Source: Sphagnum compactum (Eukaryota; Bryophyta; Sphagnopsida; Sphagnales). Taken from it: 64,000 nucleotides of DNA. Under the pieces are notes generated by a model. It did not search any database, was not told the origin of the DNA, and was given only the letters and a program-made list of their open reading frames with translations. How positions within the stretch are numbered: the stretch's first letter is position 1; each line of letters begins with the position of its first letter. Where the stretch lies: contig OZ234501.1 in assembly GCA_965153455.1 (NCBI GenBank), positions 2,852,001-2,916,000 of the forward strand, given 5' to 3'. This document shows, one piece after another, positions 35,701 to 48,424 of the stretch. A program made the translations under genes and the position numbers.

Positions 35701-36160
35701 TATTATGTAGCTTAAGTGGTAATCACAACATGAAGATGTTAAAAAAAATTGCAATCATCTTTACAATGATTTAGCCAAATCTAGCTATAAACTAGATATG
35801 AAGTACAAATCTTTAATTTGTATTTATGGCGACAAAAACCCACCAAACTCATTTTTTTTCAATTTATTAAATTTCACAAATAAAAAGAAGATTGTTTTGA
35901 AGGTATGTTATATGCCATATCCATGAATGTTTTTATATAAAAAAAAATAGGCATATTATGTTTACTCCTTAAAAAGGGGAGTGAAATCTTGCACCTTTCA
36001 TAAGTGTAAGATCCATCTCTCTTATATAAAAACTCCTTTTACATTTCATGATTTGCCTCATGCTTAAAGGGAGGCACTATTGTCAATGTCTTTTATTGAC
36101 AATCTTTTGCCCTTTGAATTATGAATTCTAGAAGGCATTAATAACAATGCATTTCCCTAT
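32748..36160. other. AT-rich intergenic DNA, no gene seen
   Basis: I see only low-complexity open frames, an AT run at about 34889-34903 and a poly-T run near 35322-35338, apart from the exact 68-bp duplication listed separately. No conserved protein, RNA gene or complete transposon is visible. Confidence 0.5.
34293..34428. repeat. Perfect 68-bp tandem duplication
   Basis: The 68-base unit beginning ATTTGGAGCTAAGCTAAGCT occurs at 34293-34360 and again, with no difference, at 34361-34428. The absence of any mismatch in otherwise decayed DNA points to a very recent duplication or an assembly artefact. Confidence 0.95.
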
Positions 36161-36164
36161 ATAA

Positions 36165-39100
36165 AAGGTGTTGATAATTTTATTAAAAGCTAAGGCCACC
36201 TATATTTTGAAACACACCATCATTGAGGGTAAAGGTTCTTCAAGGCTTATTGTTTTTTCAGGTTTCTCATCCCTTGTCTTTTAATATGCTTATTTCAATT
36301 GGTGTGAGCTTTGGAACATAATTTGTTCCTTTGCCCTTAGTGACCTGCTTTGGGTTTTGGACTTGGGTCCTTTCTTTTCATTCCTTATTTTCCCCTTTTG
36401 TTGGGTGTTTTGTTTAATGAAGTTTGCAAGATTTTGCTCATTTAGAACAATTCCAATTTTGGTTCCAATTTCACACAAGAATGGAATCTTAATTTGGTTT
36501 GAAGCCTTGAGTTTTTTACAACAAAATTTCAGTTTTGAAAATTAAACATGATTCTGGTTTGGTTTGGCTCCAATTTTAGTTTCAATTTCATATTAAAGGG
36601 GTGAAAATGTGGCCCCCTAAACATTACCTTCCTCAAGGCGATAAAGCCAAGGGAACAAGGTCAACTCCTTCTTACTCCCAAAAAGAATTACTCTTACTTA
36701 CTAACTTTATTACAACTATTAAAATAACCATAAAAGTTCATACAAAGAGAAAAAGAAGAAAGTAAGATCTGTCATCTAGGGACAAACCTACCATCCTTAC
36801 TATAGACTACTCTAGTAGCGTAAAAAGAAAACAATACAAATAGAAAATAGACTAAATATGAAGGACTAGGTAGTCACTACCCTCCAAGTCTCTTATAGTA
36901 CATTCAATGCATCAGAATGGGGAAGTGGGGTCTACAAGTTTTCCATAGTTGTTGTCCTTCCTTCACAACACATGCAAACCCTTTAAGGGCGCTATCTACC
37001 GTGTGCAATCCCCTAAAAAACTTTTTTGTTGCTACCTATCATCTATAGCCACTACAAACTCTTTTAACAACTACTTACCATCTACAATAATCCCATGTAC
37101 CCTGCAAACTTCAACTTGGTACTAATCTTTCTTCCTACTACCATATATTGGATGTTTCCTTCCTACAGCAGCAACTGACTTCCTATTCCAGAGATTACAA
37201 CCTTGCATATATTCTTACCATTTTTTGTAGAAGGAACGCAGAACTATTATACAAAATGTAACAACATATAATGTAAGCTTAAACTATACTACCTTGCCTC
37301 ATTTTTTAGTAGTATAAACTCACACAAAGCACAATAATGTTCCTCAACCATTTTCCATCGAAAATAACACACAAGTACTATATAATGCCAAAATATTTTT
37401 TCCTCTCTAGTGTTTCACAACAACACCTCTCCAATAAAAAGCTTTCAATTCCAACTCAAAACTACAATACATCGAATCCCCCTAAAATCCCCTCCAAATT
37501 TTCCTCCTCCACAAAGCCAAGCAAGGTTCACATTGACCCACCCCATGAAAATAAGATCCTTACCCTAATCCTTCCTTAAAATCTCCTACCCGATTGGATG
37601 GATCACACCAACCCACTCCTTAACATGAACTACTTAATTTCACTAGTTTTACACCTTTGATAAGGGATAGTAAATCTACCATTAGTAACTAGCTAGTTAC
37701 AAGGATGCCTATGGCACAAACTAATCTAGGGATCTTTTCCCCCTTAACATCCACATGTAAGTGAAACCAAAAATCTGAATTTAGGTGCATTTCCCCAAAA
37801 AAACTTAGTTCAAATTTTGAACCGATTTTAAAAATCAGACCTGGTTCCAATTTTATTTTTACTTACTAGAACTAAAATTGCCAGTTCTAACATTCCAACT
37901 AAGGTACTTGCCCAATGCTGATACATATGTGTAATGTGTTACATTGATTTTATTTATGACCTTTTTGTTTGGGTCGTGCAACTTCCCCTTATGTCCTTTT
38001 TGGGTTTCCAAAAACAAAGGAAGAAGCTTTCTTTACTACTATTACTCCAAACTTCAAGTTCAAATTAAAGAAATTATCATTTAACCTTTCCAAAACATTA
38101 CACAATTTTTTTTAAAGGATCTCATTGAGTTTTGGAGTGCTTGTTATGACATAATAATAATCTTTTTGCATTACTATTGGGTTAGAAAAATCCTATCGTT
38201 TGTGTGGTTGTTAACAATGATTTTTTTGGTGAAAAATTTTCCATTTTGCAAAAATATTTTCCAAAAAAAATATTTTGTAGCGAACTCCTTTTTTTAAAAG
38301 ATCCATCAAAAATCATCACAATTGCCTACAATCTGAAAAGGTACTTAGGATTTTACACTTTCATATTTTTAATATTGCTCAATTTGGCTAAATGTACATA
38401 TGGACTATTACCACTTGAACAACTTAACAAAATTGAAAATAAAATAAAATTAGTCCTTAGTTTCTGTGTGTGCACACATAGTTCTGCTTTCACTTCATAT
38501 ACCATCTCTACTGTGTCTTTTATTTTCTATGTGAGTATTTATTATGTTGTCTACTAATTACTTGTCTTTACCACAAATTCTATTGTGTGCACTATTCACT
38601 GGGTATTTAAAAGAAGTGCATAATGGGATGTTGATAAACAAGTGGAGCTTTATTATGACCCTCAAGGGGGTTGTTTTTGTTTCAATTGTTTTGATTCATT
38701 AGAAAAGTCATTTGAGCATCCTTTCTTTTGAATCTCATTGGCTTTGCCTATAAGGAAGAAACAAAGCATTGGTGTATGATTTAGCACAAAAATTTTGCAT
38801 GAAAATGACCGAATATGTGAGTGATACATTTTTGAAAAGAAAAGTGATTACTATATACCCAAAGTGGAATCCACATTTAATTGCCAGTTAATTTCCAATT
38901 AATCCCCTAATTCTAATTATTTTTTTCAAAAAACATTTGTCTTGGTTCTAGTTTTGATTTCAATCCCACACATAAATAGAACCAAGAACGTGGTTTCAAG
39001 TCCAATTCTAATTTTTGATTATGAAAATCAAGCCCAATTCTAATTAGGTTATTTCAAAGTGGAACCAATGGATTTTACTTGCCAAACAGGTGCCTACCCA

Positions 39101-39850
39101 ACAATGGCAAATAGGTGTTACTCATGGGCAAACACATTATTTTAATATTGTTTACAAGTGTGGATGATTTTTTAATATTTTTTAAAGAAATTCCTAATAA
39201 CAATTTTTTTTTCACACTTGAAAAAATGGAAATTTTTACCCAAAATCAAATAGGAATGACCATCAAATTAATTCTTTGAATTCCATAATTTACAAAATGT
39301 TATAACTTTGAAATATGAATAAAAAAATGTTGTTCACATCACATGTAGTAGTGATAATGTTGATAGCAACAATTAGATTTGATTCATGATTGTAGTTTGT
39401 TAATGATTTATTTCTTCAATCAAATTTTGTCTCTTTTTCAACAAAAAAGTTGGGATCAATGTGGAAATTTTCATTTCTTTAGTAAAAATTCGACTAATTA
39501 TGTTTTTTGGAAAATTTCACCAAATTTTTCAATATCACAAAATTGAAAAAATAAAAACCATGTTTATCACATATTTGTTGTCATGTGGAGGTTCAAATTT
39601 ACCATTGGTACTAGCGAGTGAAGTGGGATTTTGTTGGTGTTGATTATGCATATATTTGCGAAATGTGTCACTAGTTTCAAATTTTGCATTTATTTAGACC
39701 AATAGAAAATAGTTTTACAAATGGTGTAAAAGCATGTTTGAATTAGGTAGTGTTACTATTATAATGAAAAAAAAAACTTGTGCCAACCCCAAAAATAAAA
39801 ATACAACCAAGTCAAATTATTCAAAAAGGAAAAAAAATTGATTTTAAACT
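36165..39850 (+). mobile_element. Dispersed repeat, copy A (class unknown)
   Basis: This segment matches 49912-54550 in reverse complement, with the shared blocks in the same order. Examples are GGTGTTGATAATTTT at the outer end, the CAATGCATCAGAATGG region near 36906, the TTGTGTGGTTG region near 38198 and ATTTGACTTGGTTG (reverse strand) near 39806. About 0.8 kb (roughly 37100-37900) is present here but absent from copy B. No reverse transcriptase or transposase is visible in the shared part, so it may be a non-autonomous element or a long LTR. Ends are approximate and I found no target duplication. Confidence 0.65.
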
Positions 39851-40166
39851 TTTTTTCCTTGGGTCAAAACAATCTCGATCACTATGCCAAATGCATTTGT
39901 ATGAATGTGGAACTCCTTAATCCAATCAAGAGGTATCAATATTGGTCCTTGAACGAACGTGGCTTTGAGTTCTCTAAAAGTTAATTCACATTCTATTGTT
40001 TAGTGGAAATTGCCTGTCTATTGAATAAATGTCTTAGAGGCTCCATCCTCATCACGAAATCCTTGATGTATTGTATAAAAGTTTCCCATACCCAAGAAGG
40101 ATAAAAGTTCCTTGGTATTTTGGGGATGGTTAGCATTTTGGATGGCCTCAATCTTTTGAGGATCCA

Positions 40167-40430
40167 TCAACAACCTCTCCTTGCACACAATATGATCCTT
40201 GATTGGACACCAAAATTACATTTCTCAAGGTTCAAGCTAATCTGTATTTTTCGACAATGACAAAGACACCTTTCCAACAAATCCAAGTGGTTAGTTGCCT
40301 CTCCATAAATGGTAAAGTCATCCAAAAAAACTTGCATAAACTTCCCAACATATTTTCGGAAAGCCTCAATGATAGCCCATTGAAAGGTGGATGGAGCATT
40401 GCATAATCCAAAGGGCATTACCATGAACAC
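40167..40430 (-). pseudogene. Gypsy reverse transcriptase core, open segment
   Basis: This open stretch carries the RT blocks MPFGLCNAPSTFQ, then KYVGKFMQVFLDDFTIYG (catalytic double aspartate at 40317-40322) and then HLDLLERCLCHCRK and LNLEKCNFGVQ. The order and spacing match Ty3/Gypsy RT palm and thumb. Upstream RT blocks such as YKKLN-type and PLPFIDE-type motifs are disrupted. It copies retrotransposon RNA into DNA in intact relatives; here it is a fragment. Confidence 0.85.
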
Positions 40431-41606
40431 AAATGCCCCTCACTCGATGTTGAAAGTTGTTTTCTCCTTGTCCTTTGGCCTAATCTTAACTTGATTGTAG
40501 CTACTAAACTCATCTAAGAAGGAGTATAATTACGTATCAACTACCGAATCTAGAACTTCATCAATGAAGGGGAGAGGATATGGGTCTTTTTTTGTTAGAG
40601 AGTTCAATCATGTATAATCCACACAAATGCACAACTTCCCATTCTTTTTGGGCACAATCACAGTGGGGGACAACCATTTCATCAATCCTATTAAGGTAAT
40701 GAACCCAACTTCCAACAAGTGATCCAAATCCTCCCATATCGTGCCGGCGTAATTGGGGTTCATTAGATATTGCTACTTACAGAATGGGGTGGGCTCCCTC
40801 TTTCAGCTCTATTCGGTGTTCACAAATGGAGGGGGGAATGCCTTTCATATCTCGATAACTCCAAGTGAACACATCTTTGTATTCGTGAAAAAGGGCTTTT
40901 GCACCCCTCAAGAATTCACCATTGGCTTTGGAACTTATCTTCACTAGCTATGGAGCCTCCAAGCTACCCAAATTAATATGGGTAATTTGTTCTTCAAGGG
41001 TTAAGTTCCACCCCAAAATGGTATGGCCCTTGACCTGTTCCATAGTGGGCTTTTTGTTTACGTCCACCAACCTTTCCTTGGTCACATAGAAATGGGCATG
41101 GTATACCTCCTTTTGGTCCTCAATCAAAGTAACCACCCTAACTGGTTGTTTCATCTCACTCTCCTTCCTAGGGGCCCCAACCTTGTAGCATTTTGCCAAG
41201 TTGGGAATGCTTCCCATGTCTAATTGGCAATAGTTTTCAATTTTGAATGGGTCCTCATTACATGGTCCTCTTCCTCATCAGTTAAGCCCACCATCCAATC
41301 ATACATTTGAAATGTTAATGATTGGTGGCATGGTTGAATTGAATAAATAGTGTGGGTTGGAACTATAACTGTCCTACTAGTGATAAACAGGGAGAACAAG
41401 TTCGTGTTCTAATCATGATGGACCTTAGCTTGTCATAGCTAAGGTCTACCCAATAACATGGAATATTCATTGTTGAACCTTTCCATCTTAAGTATTGTTG
41501 TCGTAAGAAAGAACTTCAAGTTGGATATTCAAATGGGGAGGTTTTTTAAGATCCCCATGGGTTGAACGCATCGTTGATCTGCCATCTTTACCTGGAAGCA
41601 TGAAGA

Positions 41607-41831
41607 CTATATCCCTTGTAGTCTTAACCACATTCGGAATGAGTCTGTAATGATATTCACCCTTGATCCTCCGTCAAGTAAGGTGTTTGTCACCTTATGG
41701 CTTACCACTTTGATCATAATCATAGGCATTTGAACATCCACAAAGGTAGCTTGGAATAGTCCTACCTCTTCCTTGCCTTGTAGTTCCTTTCCCAAAGGTA
41801 GAAAGGCATGGTGAGCCAAGCAGTTGCCCAA
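41607..41831 (-). pseudogene. Gypsy aspartic protease-like segment
   Basis: The segment reads VPMIMIKVVSHKV-like then LLDGGSRVNIITDSFR. The D-G-G-S form in place of D-S/T-G, followed by a hydrophobic-asparagine-isoleucine stretch, is common in some plant Gypsy proteases. It precedes the RT on the same strand, as expected. Only about 75 codons are open. Confidence 0.6.
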
Positions 41832-42199
41832 ACCCAGGGCTAATTTTAATAATTACCTTAATGACCATCACCTTAATGTTTAGCCATTCTTGGTTAGAGG
41901 TTCGTACGAGTGCTAGTTGTCCCACTTGGCGACCAGTTACATCCTTAGATTATTGGTTAATGGAAGATAATCCAATGCTTGATGTCAAAAGGATCGGAAG
42001 TTAGTGTGGGCTAACTCCAACATTATTTACGAGGGCCACCAAGTGGTCTTATGTGGGGGGAAGTGATTCCTCAAACAAGCCTTTCAATCCAACGTCCTTG
42101 GGACCTAAAGCGTCTAAGAACTCCTCTTTTAAAGGCGATGAACTCTTCTCCTGGATACTGTCATCCTCATGTACACCATTGGTTTAGGAACTATGTTGT

Positions 42200-43500
42200 C
42201 TTAGTGAGGGATTGGTGACTCTTTTACTATCTTTGCTTGCAATTGATGACAAAAGGTCATCATCTTTAGGCCCAGCTTTTGGTCTTAATGCCAAAGCGTA
42301 GGTATGAGAAGGGCAACTGGATAATGATTGCTTTGGGTAGGCTCAAGCACTACTTCTCTTGCCTGAATTTGACTTCTAGTGGCTACCACCACCATTGGTT
42401 CCCCATTGCTCACCTCCCCCCTAATGGGCTAATTTGCATGGTGACACAATTAATGTCCACAACCCTTCAATGCGCACCCCTATTCATTGAGGGCTTTCTA
42501 AGGTATTAAGAACATGGAAAGACACACCTAGGTTTTGGGAAATCTCAATGTGAAAAATAAACAAAACAAACAAAATACATTCCTTAATATGTAAATGACA
42601 ACCTTATAAAGTTAAAATATGAAATTATATTTATAACGTCAAAATATATAATATCAAGTGGGTAATAGTGTGACCAAACAGCAGGTCACCACACTCACCA
42701 CACTGGTGTGAACACAACATGTTTTTGAGGTTTGATTTTGTTTTATTGGCCGTCATTATTTTTGTTGCGGGAATCTCTCCATTACTGTTGCATGGAATGC
42801 ATGGGGAGGTCTCTTTCTGGGTGTGTGTGATATGAAGTACAGGAAGGAGGCGGCGCGAATGATGGTGAGGAGTGGAGCTGCATTGATGAGGGGAGGTGGA
42901 AGGAACGATGGCCGACAGAGTGGGAGGGAAGATGAATTAGCGGAGGAGGGAGCTTTGGAGGAGGAGACTAGCAGAGGAGTGGAGCTGGAGAAAAAAAGGT
43001 TTTGGTCTTGCTTGGTGTGTAATGGGTAGTAGAGTTGTGCCAAATGTGGTAGACGGAGTCAGAAATGCATAGACAGATAGGTGTGAAGGTCTGTTTCGAG
43101 AAGAACTTGGCTGGTTGTTGAAATTCTCCGCTGCGCCAGCAACTTGGCCAAGTAGATGTGAATGCACTTATGAAAGGTTGGTGCCGAGGTATGATGAGGA
43201 ATTGAGGGATCCGAGCCTTAGAATGGGGGGGGGGAAGGGGCATATTGACGAGAGTGAGCATCTGGGATGGGGAACTTGGGTTGCAGTATCGTGCATTGGT
43301 GTTGTCAGCTGTTGTCTGAGTGAGTAACAGGGTGGGTTTTGAAACCAAAGGTCTGCTGATCGTCTTTGCATGAGAATCAGTCCCTTTGAGAGGCACTAGC
43401 AAGCTTAGTTTCTGCTGTTCCGAATCAGAGGTTTCAGAATGCATTTGGACCCGAGAGTGTCCGGGTCATAGGTTTTTCAGTCAAAAAGAGTGAAGTAAAG
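42200..43500. other. GC-richer segment with open frames, function unknown
   Basis: About 42770-43450 is less AT-rich than its surroundings. The longest frame is minus 42968-43444 (158 codons); it is serine/proline-rich and shows no motif I recognise. A plus frame at 42823-43029 is rich in glycine, arginine and glutamate and is likewise unrecognised. It could be a gag or LTR part of the neighbouring Gypsy remnant or a gene scrap. I do not call a gene. Confidence 0.35.
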
Positions 43501-46131
43501 TTGCATTGTTGCATTCTGTGGGAAAACGGGTTAGAGGCTCAATGGATCGAGTGAGCACTGAGAGCTCTGACCTCAAAGGCTATACCTCAATAGGAGTCTG
43601 ATCTTTGATGAATATCCTGGAGTCAAGAAGCTTGTACTCTCTGGCCATTTTTGTGAATGCAAGGTGTGAGTTCGGGGTTCTGCAATCAGCTCTGCCGAAC
43701 TGTATGAGTATAAGCAGTGTCTGTTTAAAGATCAGCGAATGTATACAGGAATATTCTGTGACGAAGAATGAGAGAAAAGATTAGGGGTTGTGGTTTGTTT
43801 CAGAATCTCAGAAAATCCAACTCTATGTAGGCCATAGAGGTCACAATAGTACCAAAAAACTAATTATTTTTTAATGTGGCAAAAGTTTGCATTATGTGAA
43901 AGGAAAAAGGTAGGGGCTATGATTCATGTACAAATGGTTTCTTTGGAAAAATCACCCAAAGTCACCATATTTTGAAGCATTTCTTTTTGAAATTCGTAGA
44001 TTTGGTTATGGATCCTCTTGTGGATGATTGCCAATCAACCTACTTCATAAAATAAAAAAGTAAAGAAACAAAAAGCAAAACAAAACAAAACCAAACCTAA
44101 GTAGTATTCACATGCCTTTTACCCAATGTTTATACAATAGACATTTAATTCAATTCACATGCGAGGCAACCAAGATCTTTTATTCCCTTCAATTTTGTGG
44201 TTTTGAAAGTTTGGCAATTTTCTCCAAAAAAATGTTTTTTTTTTTTCAAATTTACACTTTGAAAAAATCCATTTTTTTCTAGGAAAATTTGTCACCAAAA
44301 TGCAAAGAAATTCCCAAAAAAATACATTCATTGCAATACACATGTGTCCCATTTTAAATCTACATACAATACATGGAACACATTGTGTGCAATACGAAAT
44401 ATTCATGGCACCTTAACAATTATAATAATGAGCAAATATTTTACTTAATGCACAATACAAAAGTACCTTCCTACTCCACCTTGTTTTCTTTTTTTTACTT
44501 CCATGGAATGAATGTTCCAAAAATAATATTTAATTTCACAAAAATGTATGATTAGTTTTTTACAATTTTTTTGAACCAAAAAAATCATTTCTTGTTATCA
44601 CATCAAAGTAACCCTAGGCTAGGTTACTACTAACTTCAACCACATATATTTACTTGGTATGACCATTGCCTACTAAAATTACATCACAATCATACACCAC
44701 GATAAATGAATTTCAATAGACATTTAGGTATCTTACCTACCAAAATGACTATTAACAATACCTAGAATCGCCACACAACACCTCTATGGTGATCCAAGCT
44801 TACTAGTGATTGAAGGATGAAGGGAGCCTACATTTATTATCCTAATGGTGCATAGTTGTGATCAACAAAAAAGGATAATGAATACCTCCAATCTAACTGC
44901 ACCAATTAGAAGGTCATGAACAATCAATTATTCCACGGGACAATCAAATAGATGTCATATATTGGAAGGATACCTCCCAAAAGACCCACCATATATCCCT
45001 CCAAAAGTAGGAACCATCCTCTAGCTCTTCATAAGTGGGACATTCATAGCCCTCCAATAAATGGACCCATAGGGAGGTAGATTTGGAGTGATAGATAAAA
45101 CCACTTGACCTTTCCAATGGATCTAATTATGACAAAGAAGACAAACAAGGGTTGCAACAATCGAAACTTATATATATGTTAACTATCATAGCAAGGATGG
45201 GAACAACAAGAGGACCATATTACCCACATGGCACCCATCTACACTTTAATACTTTGATACATGTTAACTTGGTAAGACCAACAACCAAAAAGGCAAATTC
45301 CCAATATTAAAAAATTGGAGGTGATATTTTATCTAAGGATGGTAGGGTCTTTTGGTTTGGAAATCAATTTTTTTATATGTAGAAGTTTTGAACTATTTTC
45401 CAAATTGGCCATACTTATGTTAAAAATTGTTCAATATTTCATTGGTAGTGTGATTGGCATGAATGAATAAACATCGATTTTCAAAATGTGCATTTTTTTG
45501 GTGCATTAATTTGAAAAATGGTCAAACCATATCAAAATACATGTGTTATATATTGTGCCTCATTGTTTAATATTATAAGTCACAAATTAGTTTTATACAT
45601 CATTGTAGTTAACCCCATTTACACGTGATAAATGACTTTTGATATTAGAAATACCCAAAAATTCAAATATCTTATTAATAACCAAATTGATTTTTCAATA
45701 ATGTATCTTTTGAATCTAATTAGCAATTTCCTCACCCAATAAAATTTTCAACATTAAAAAGTTAATATTTATTCAATTAAAAATGTTACTTGCAAATTAG
45801 ATAATATTTGATACAATAATTGTTCAATTGCAAAAACTAAACAAAAAATTTGAATTTGTAAAAAATACCACAATAATGTGAGATGTGAAAGCCAAAACAC
45901 CAAACCTTACCAAGTAATTCATTTTGAAGTAATAGGGCAAAAGTATGGTAAATTAAACCAGAGAATTACCTTGCAATATAAATGGAAAACGGCCATTCAG
46001 TAGGTCGTGCTATATCATTACAAAAAATCACGATTTTTCAAAAGGTTCATCTTGATTAAAATGTCCACATTGATCAAAAGGATGTTCATTTTGACCAAAG
46101 GCATGGGGCATGAAAGACACATGGTTCTTTT
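43501..46131. other. AT-rich intergenic DNA, no gene seen
   Basis: Only short frames and degenerate AT-rich sequence are seen up to the left end of the CACTA element. No conserved protein, RNA gene or complete repeat is recognised. Confidence 0.5.
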
Positions 46132-48420
46132 CCCTACTAGAAATTTGCCATTTTGCAACTGTCTTATGCAACTGGTTTTCAGTTGCAAGCGACACTTGCA
46201 ACTGGAAATTCGCCCAGTTGCCTAAGACAAGTTGCATCAAAATTGTAGTTGCATCCGACAGTCCGTATATGACAACTATATATGGTTGGGTTATACGGTT
46301 TCATCCACCCATACTCTATACTAGCAGTTGTAAGTGCGACTGCATGCAACTACAGGGGTTGCGTTCACACTGCATTACATGTTAATTAGCTAACCCAATT
46401 GTATACGAACACGTGTTCATTGACTATTTGACACGTGATCAATAGTTTTAACACCAATTATATGGTGACACGTGGCAATCAAGGCCCACCTATTTTTAAA
46501 TTTTTAAATATTAATTAATGAAATCTATGGCTAATCAGATGTTGACACGTGGTGCCTAGGTAGGTATATAATAATTAAACCCTATTAAGTAAGTAAATTT
46601 ATTTAGGTATGTAAGTAGGTTGAAAAATAGCTAGGTTTAGGTTATTTAAATAGGTTTAAAATAATCCGATTTTATTTTTAGGTTTGACCATTTCATAAAG
46701 GTCAAGCTTTTTTCATTTGCTCATCCCCAATGGCACTTGATATTTGTTTTCAACATAACTATTGCTCCTAGTTATATACTGAACCAAATAGAATTGGAAG
46801 CCAAAAGATATGGGTTAAAACATTCCATTGCAAACCTCATGGACCAGCCTAGTTGCACATTAGATGCAACTACTGTATTAATGTATAATAGCCAAGGGAG
46901 GGTTCTGTTGCTTTTGGTGTCTAAACAAAACTTGAAGCCCTCCTCTTGGCGCATCTAACACACTAAAACTCGTTGAAAATAGATTAGAAATGAGAAAGTT
47001 ATGGCCCCTCAAAGTAAAGGGGGTCAAAAAACTCAAAAAAAAAACTATTGAGGCCGGTTCTTAAACACCTAAAAAGTTCATTTTATGTTGTTTTTTTGCT
47101 ATTAGAGTTCAAATGTGATTTGTGGGACTTCAGATGGCGCTCCTACAACACTTTAAATCGTTTAAAATGAATAAAAAATAAGAAAGTTATGAGGTTTGAA
47201 AGTAGGAGGGGTCCTAAGAAAAAAAACAAAAAACAAAACGTTTTATAACTTGGAAAGTTTATTTTTCTTATTTTTCTTCTTGTTAGTTTTTCATTACTCC
47301 TTTTCTTTTACACTTCAAAGGTGATTATAGGATATTTAATAATTATGAATACTTGATGAAAATATGATTTTAATATTATTATCTAGTTTAAATTAATAAT
47401 TGCTTAGGATGTTTATATACTTGTAGGTTAATTAGTGTAGCCTATTTACATTAATATTTTAACATAAATAATAAAATTTAAATATATAATACCTATTGAT
47501 TAATTATATAAAATTGATTATCACTATAATTATAATAAACATTTAATTAATAATTATGATTATTTATAATAATTTTAAAAATATTATCATATTAATTGAT
47601 TTTGAATAATTTTTTGTTTAATCAAATGTACATTTTTTGAAAAAATATTCCAAAATAAAATAATGTCAAACATATTTAAACCATGGTTTAATTTAACATA
47701 CTTTAACATAATTTAATCAACAATAATTAGTTTAACCTAACTTAATTTAACCATTGTCAATTTTAGCCTAATTTAATTTAGCCATAAATATTTTAGCATA
47801 ATTTAATTTAACCATATTTATTTTATCCTAATTTAATTTAGTTTAATTTAGTTTAGCCATAACTATTATAGCCTAATTTAATTTAGCCATAATTAGTTTG
47901 GCCTAACTTAATTTAGCCATGTTTATTTTAGCCTAGCTAGTTTAATTTAACTTAATTTAATTTAGCCTAACTTGATTTAGCCATAATTTGTTTGGCCTAA
48001 CATAATTTAGCCCTAGTTAATTTAAATTAATTTAATTTAGCCATAATTGATTTAATCTAATGAATTTAGCCATGGTTAGTTTAACTTTTTTATTTATTTA
48101 ACCTAGGTTAGTTTAGACTAGCCTAAGTTAGCATGGGGTTAACCTTAGTACTAGAGGTACATAATACTATTATATATAGCCTATGTAGATATATTAAGTA
48201 TAGTATTTAAATATGTATAAGTTTAGGCCATTATTTTTATGACACGTGTCCATATTGTACACATTTAGTTGCATGTTAGTTGCACACACAACCGTATGGC
48301 CCAAAAATTATACAAATCCGAATTTGTAGTTGTAAACATGACCAAGATAGTTGCAAACGACAACCAATTGCATGCCAGTTGCATAGTGACTGGTTGCAAA
48401 TGACAAGATTTCTAATAGTG
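46132..48420. mobile_element. Non-autonomous CACTA (En/Spm-type) element, about 2.3 kb
   Basis: The right end, read in reverse complement, is CACTATTAGAAATCTTGTCA and the left end is CCCTACTAGAAATTTGCCAT, a CACTA-type terminal inverted repeat with a mutated first base on the left. Both subterminal regions are crowded with the word AGTTGCA or its complement, the usual sign of CACTA subterminal transposase-binding repeats. No transposase is encoded. The expected 3-bp target duplication is not obvious (TTT on the left, ATA on the right). The right end lies 4 bp from a mitochondrial-carrier exon. Confidence 0.78.
47690..48130. repeat. Degenerate TTTAGCC/AATTTAATTTAGCC repeat inside the CACTA element
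   Basis: Short words such as CCTAATTTAATTTAGCCATA recur about fifteen times with variable spacing (about 17-40 bp). The array is AT-rich, is not coding, and fills the right-hand interior of the CACTA element. Confidence 0.75.
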
Positions 48421-48424
48421 ATAG

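Larger units (their letters stand above)
39850..42200 (-). mobile_element. Ty3/Gypsy retrotransposon pol remnant (protease, RT, start of RNase H)
   Basis: On the minus strand, reading from high to low coordinates, an aspartic protease-like segment (TNTLLDGGSRVNIITDSFR, about 41630-41690) comes first. A linker region (41217-40948, with EQVKGHTILGWNLTLEEQI) and a broken reverse transcriptase follow, then the start of RNase H near 39900-39960 (IPLDWIKEFHIHTNAFG). The RT catalytic motif FLDD lies at about 40317-40328. The order PR-RT-RH is that of Gypsy elements. Stops and frameshifts are numerous. No integrase is seen because the dispersed repeat (copy A) begins where the pol remnant ends. LTRs were not identified. 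Confidence 0.8.

Noticed and set aside
39850-42200. Endogenous pararetrovirus
   Set aside because: The protease, RT and RNase H layout and the FLDD and DGGS forms fit Ty3/Gypsy; no movement protein or viral coat segment is seen.
42968-43444. Minus-strand 158-codon frame as a gene
   Set aside because: No motif or conserved pattern; overlapping frames of similar length exist on the other strand.
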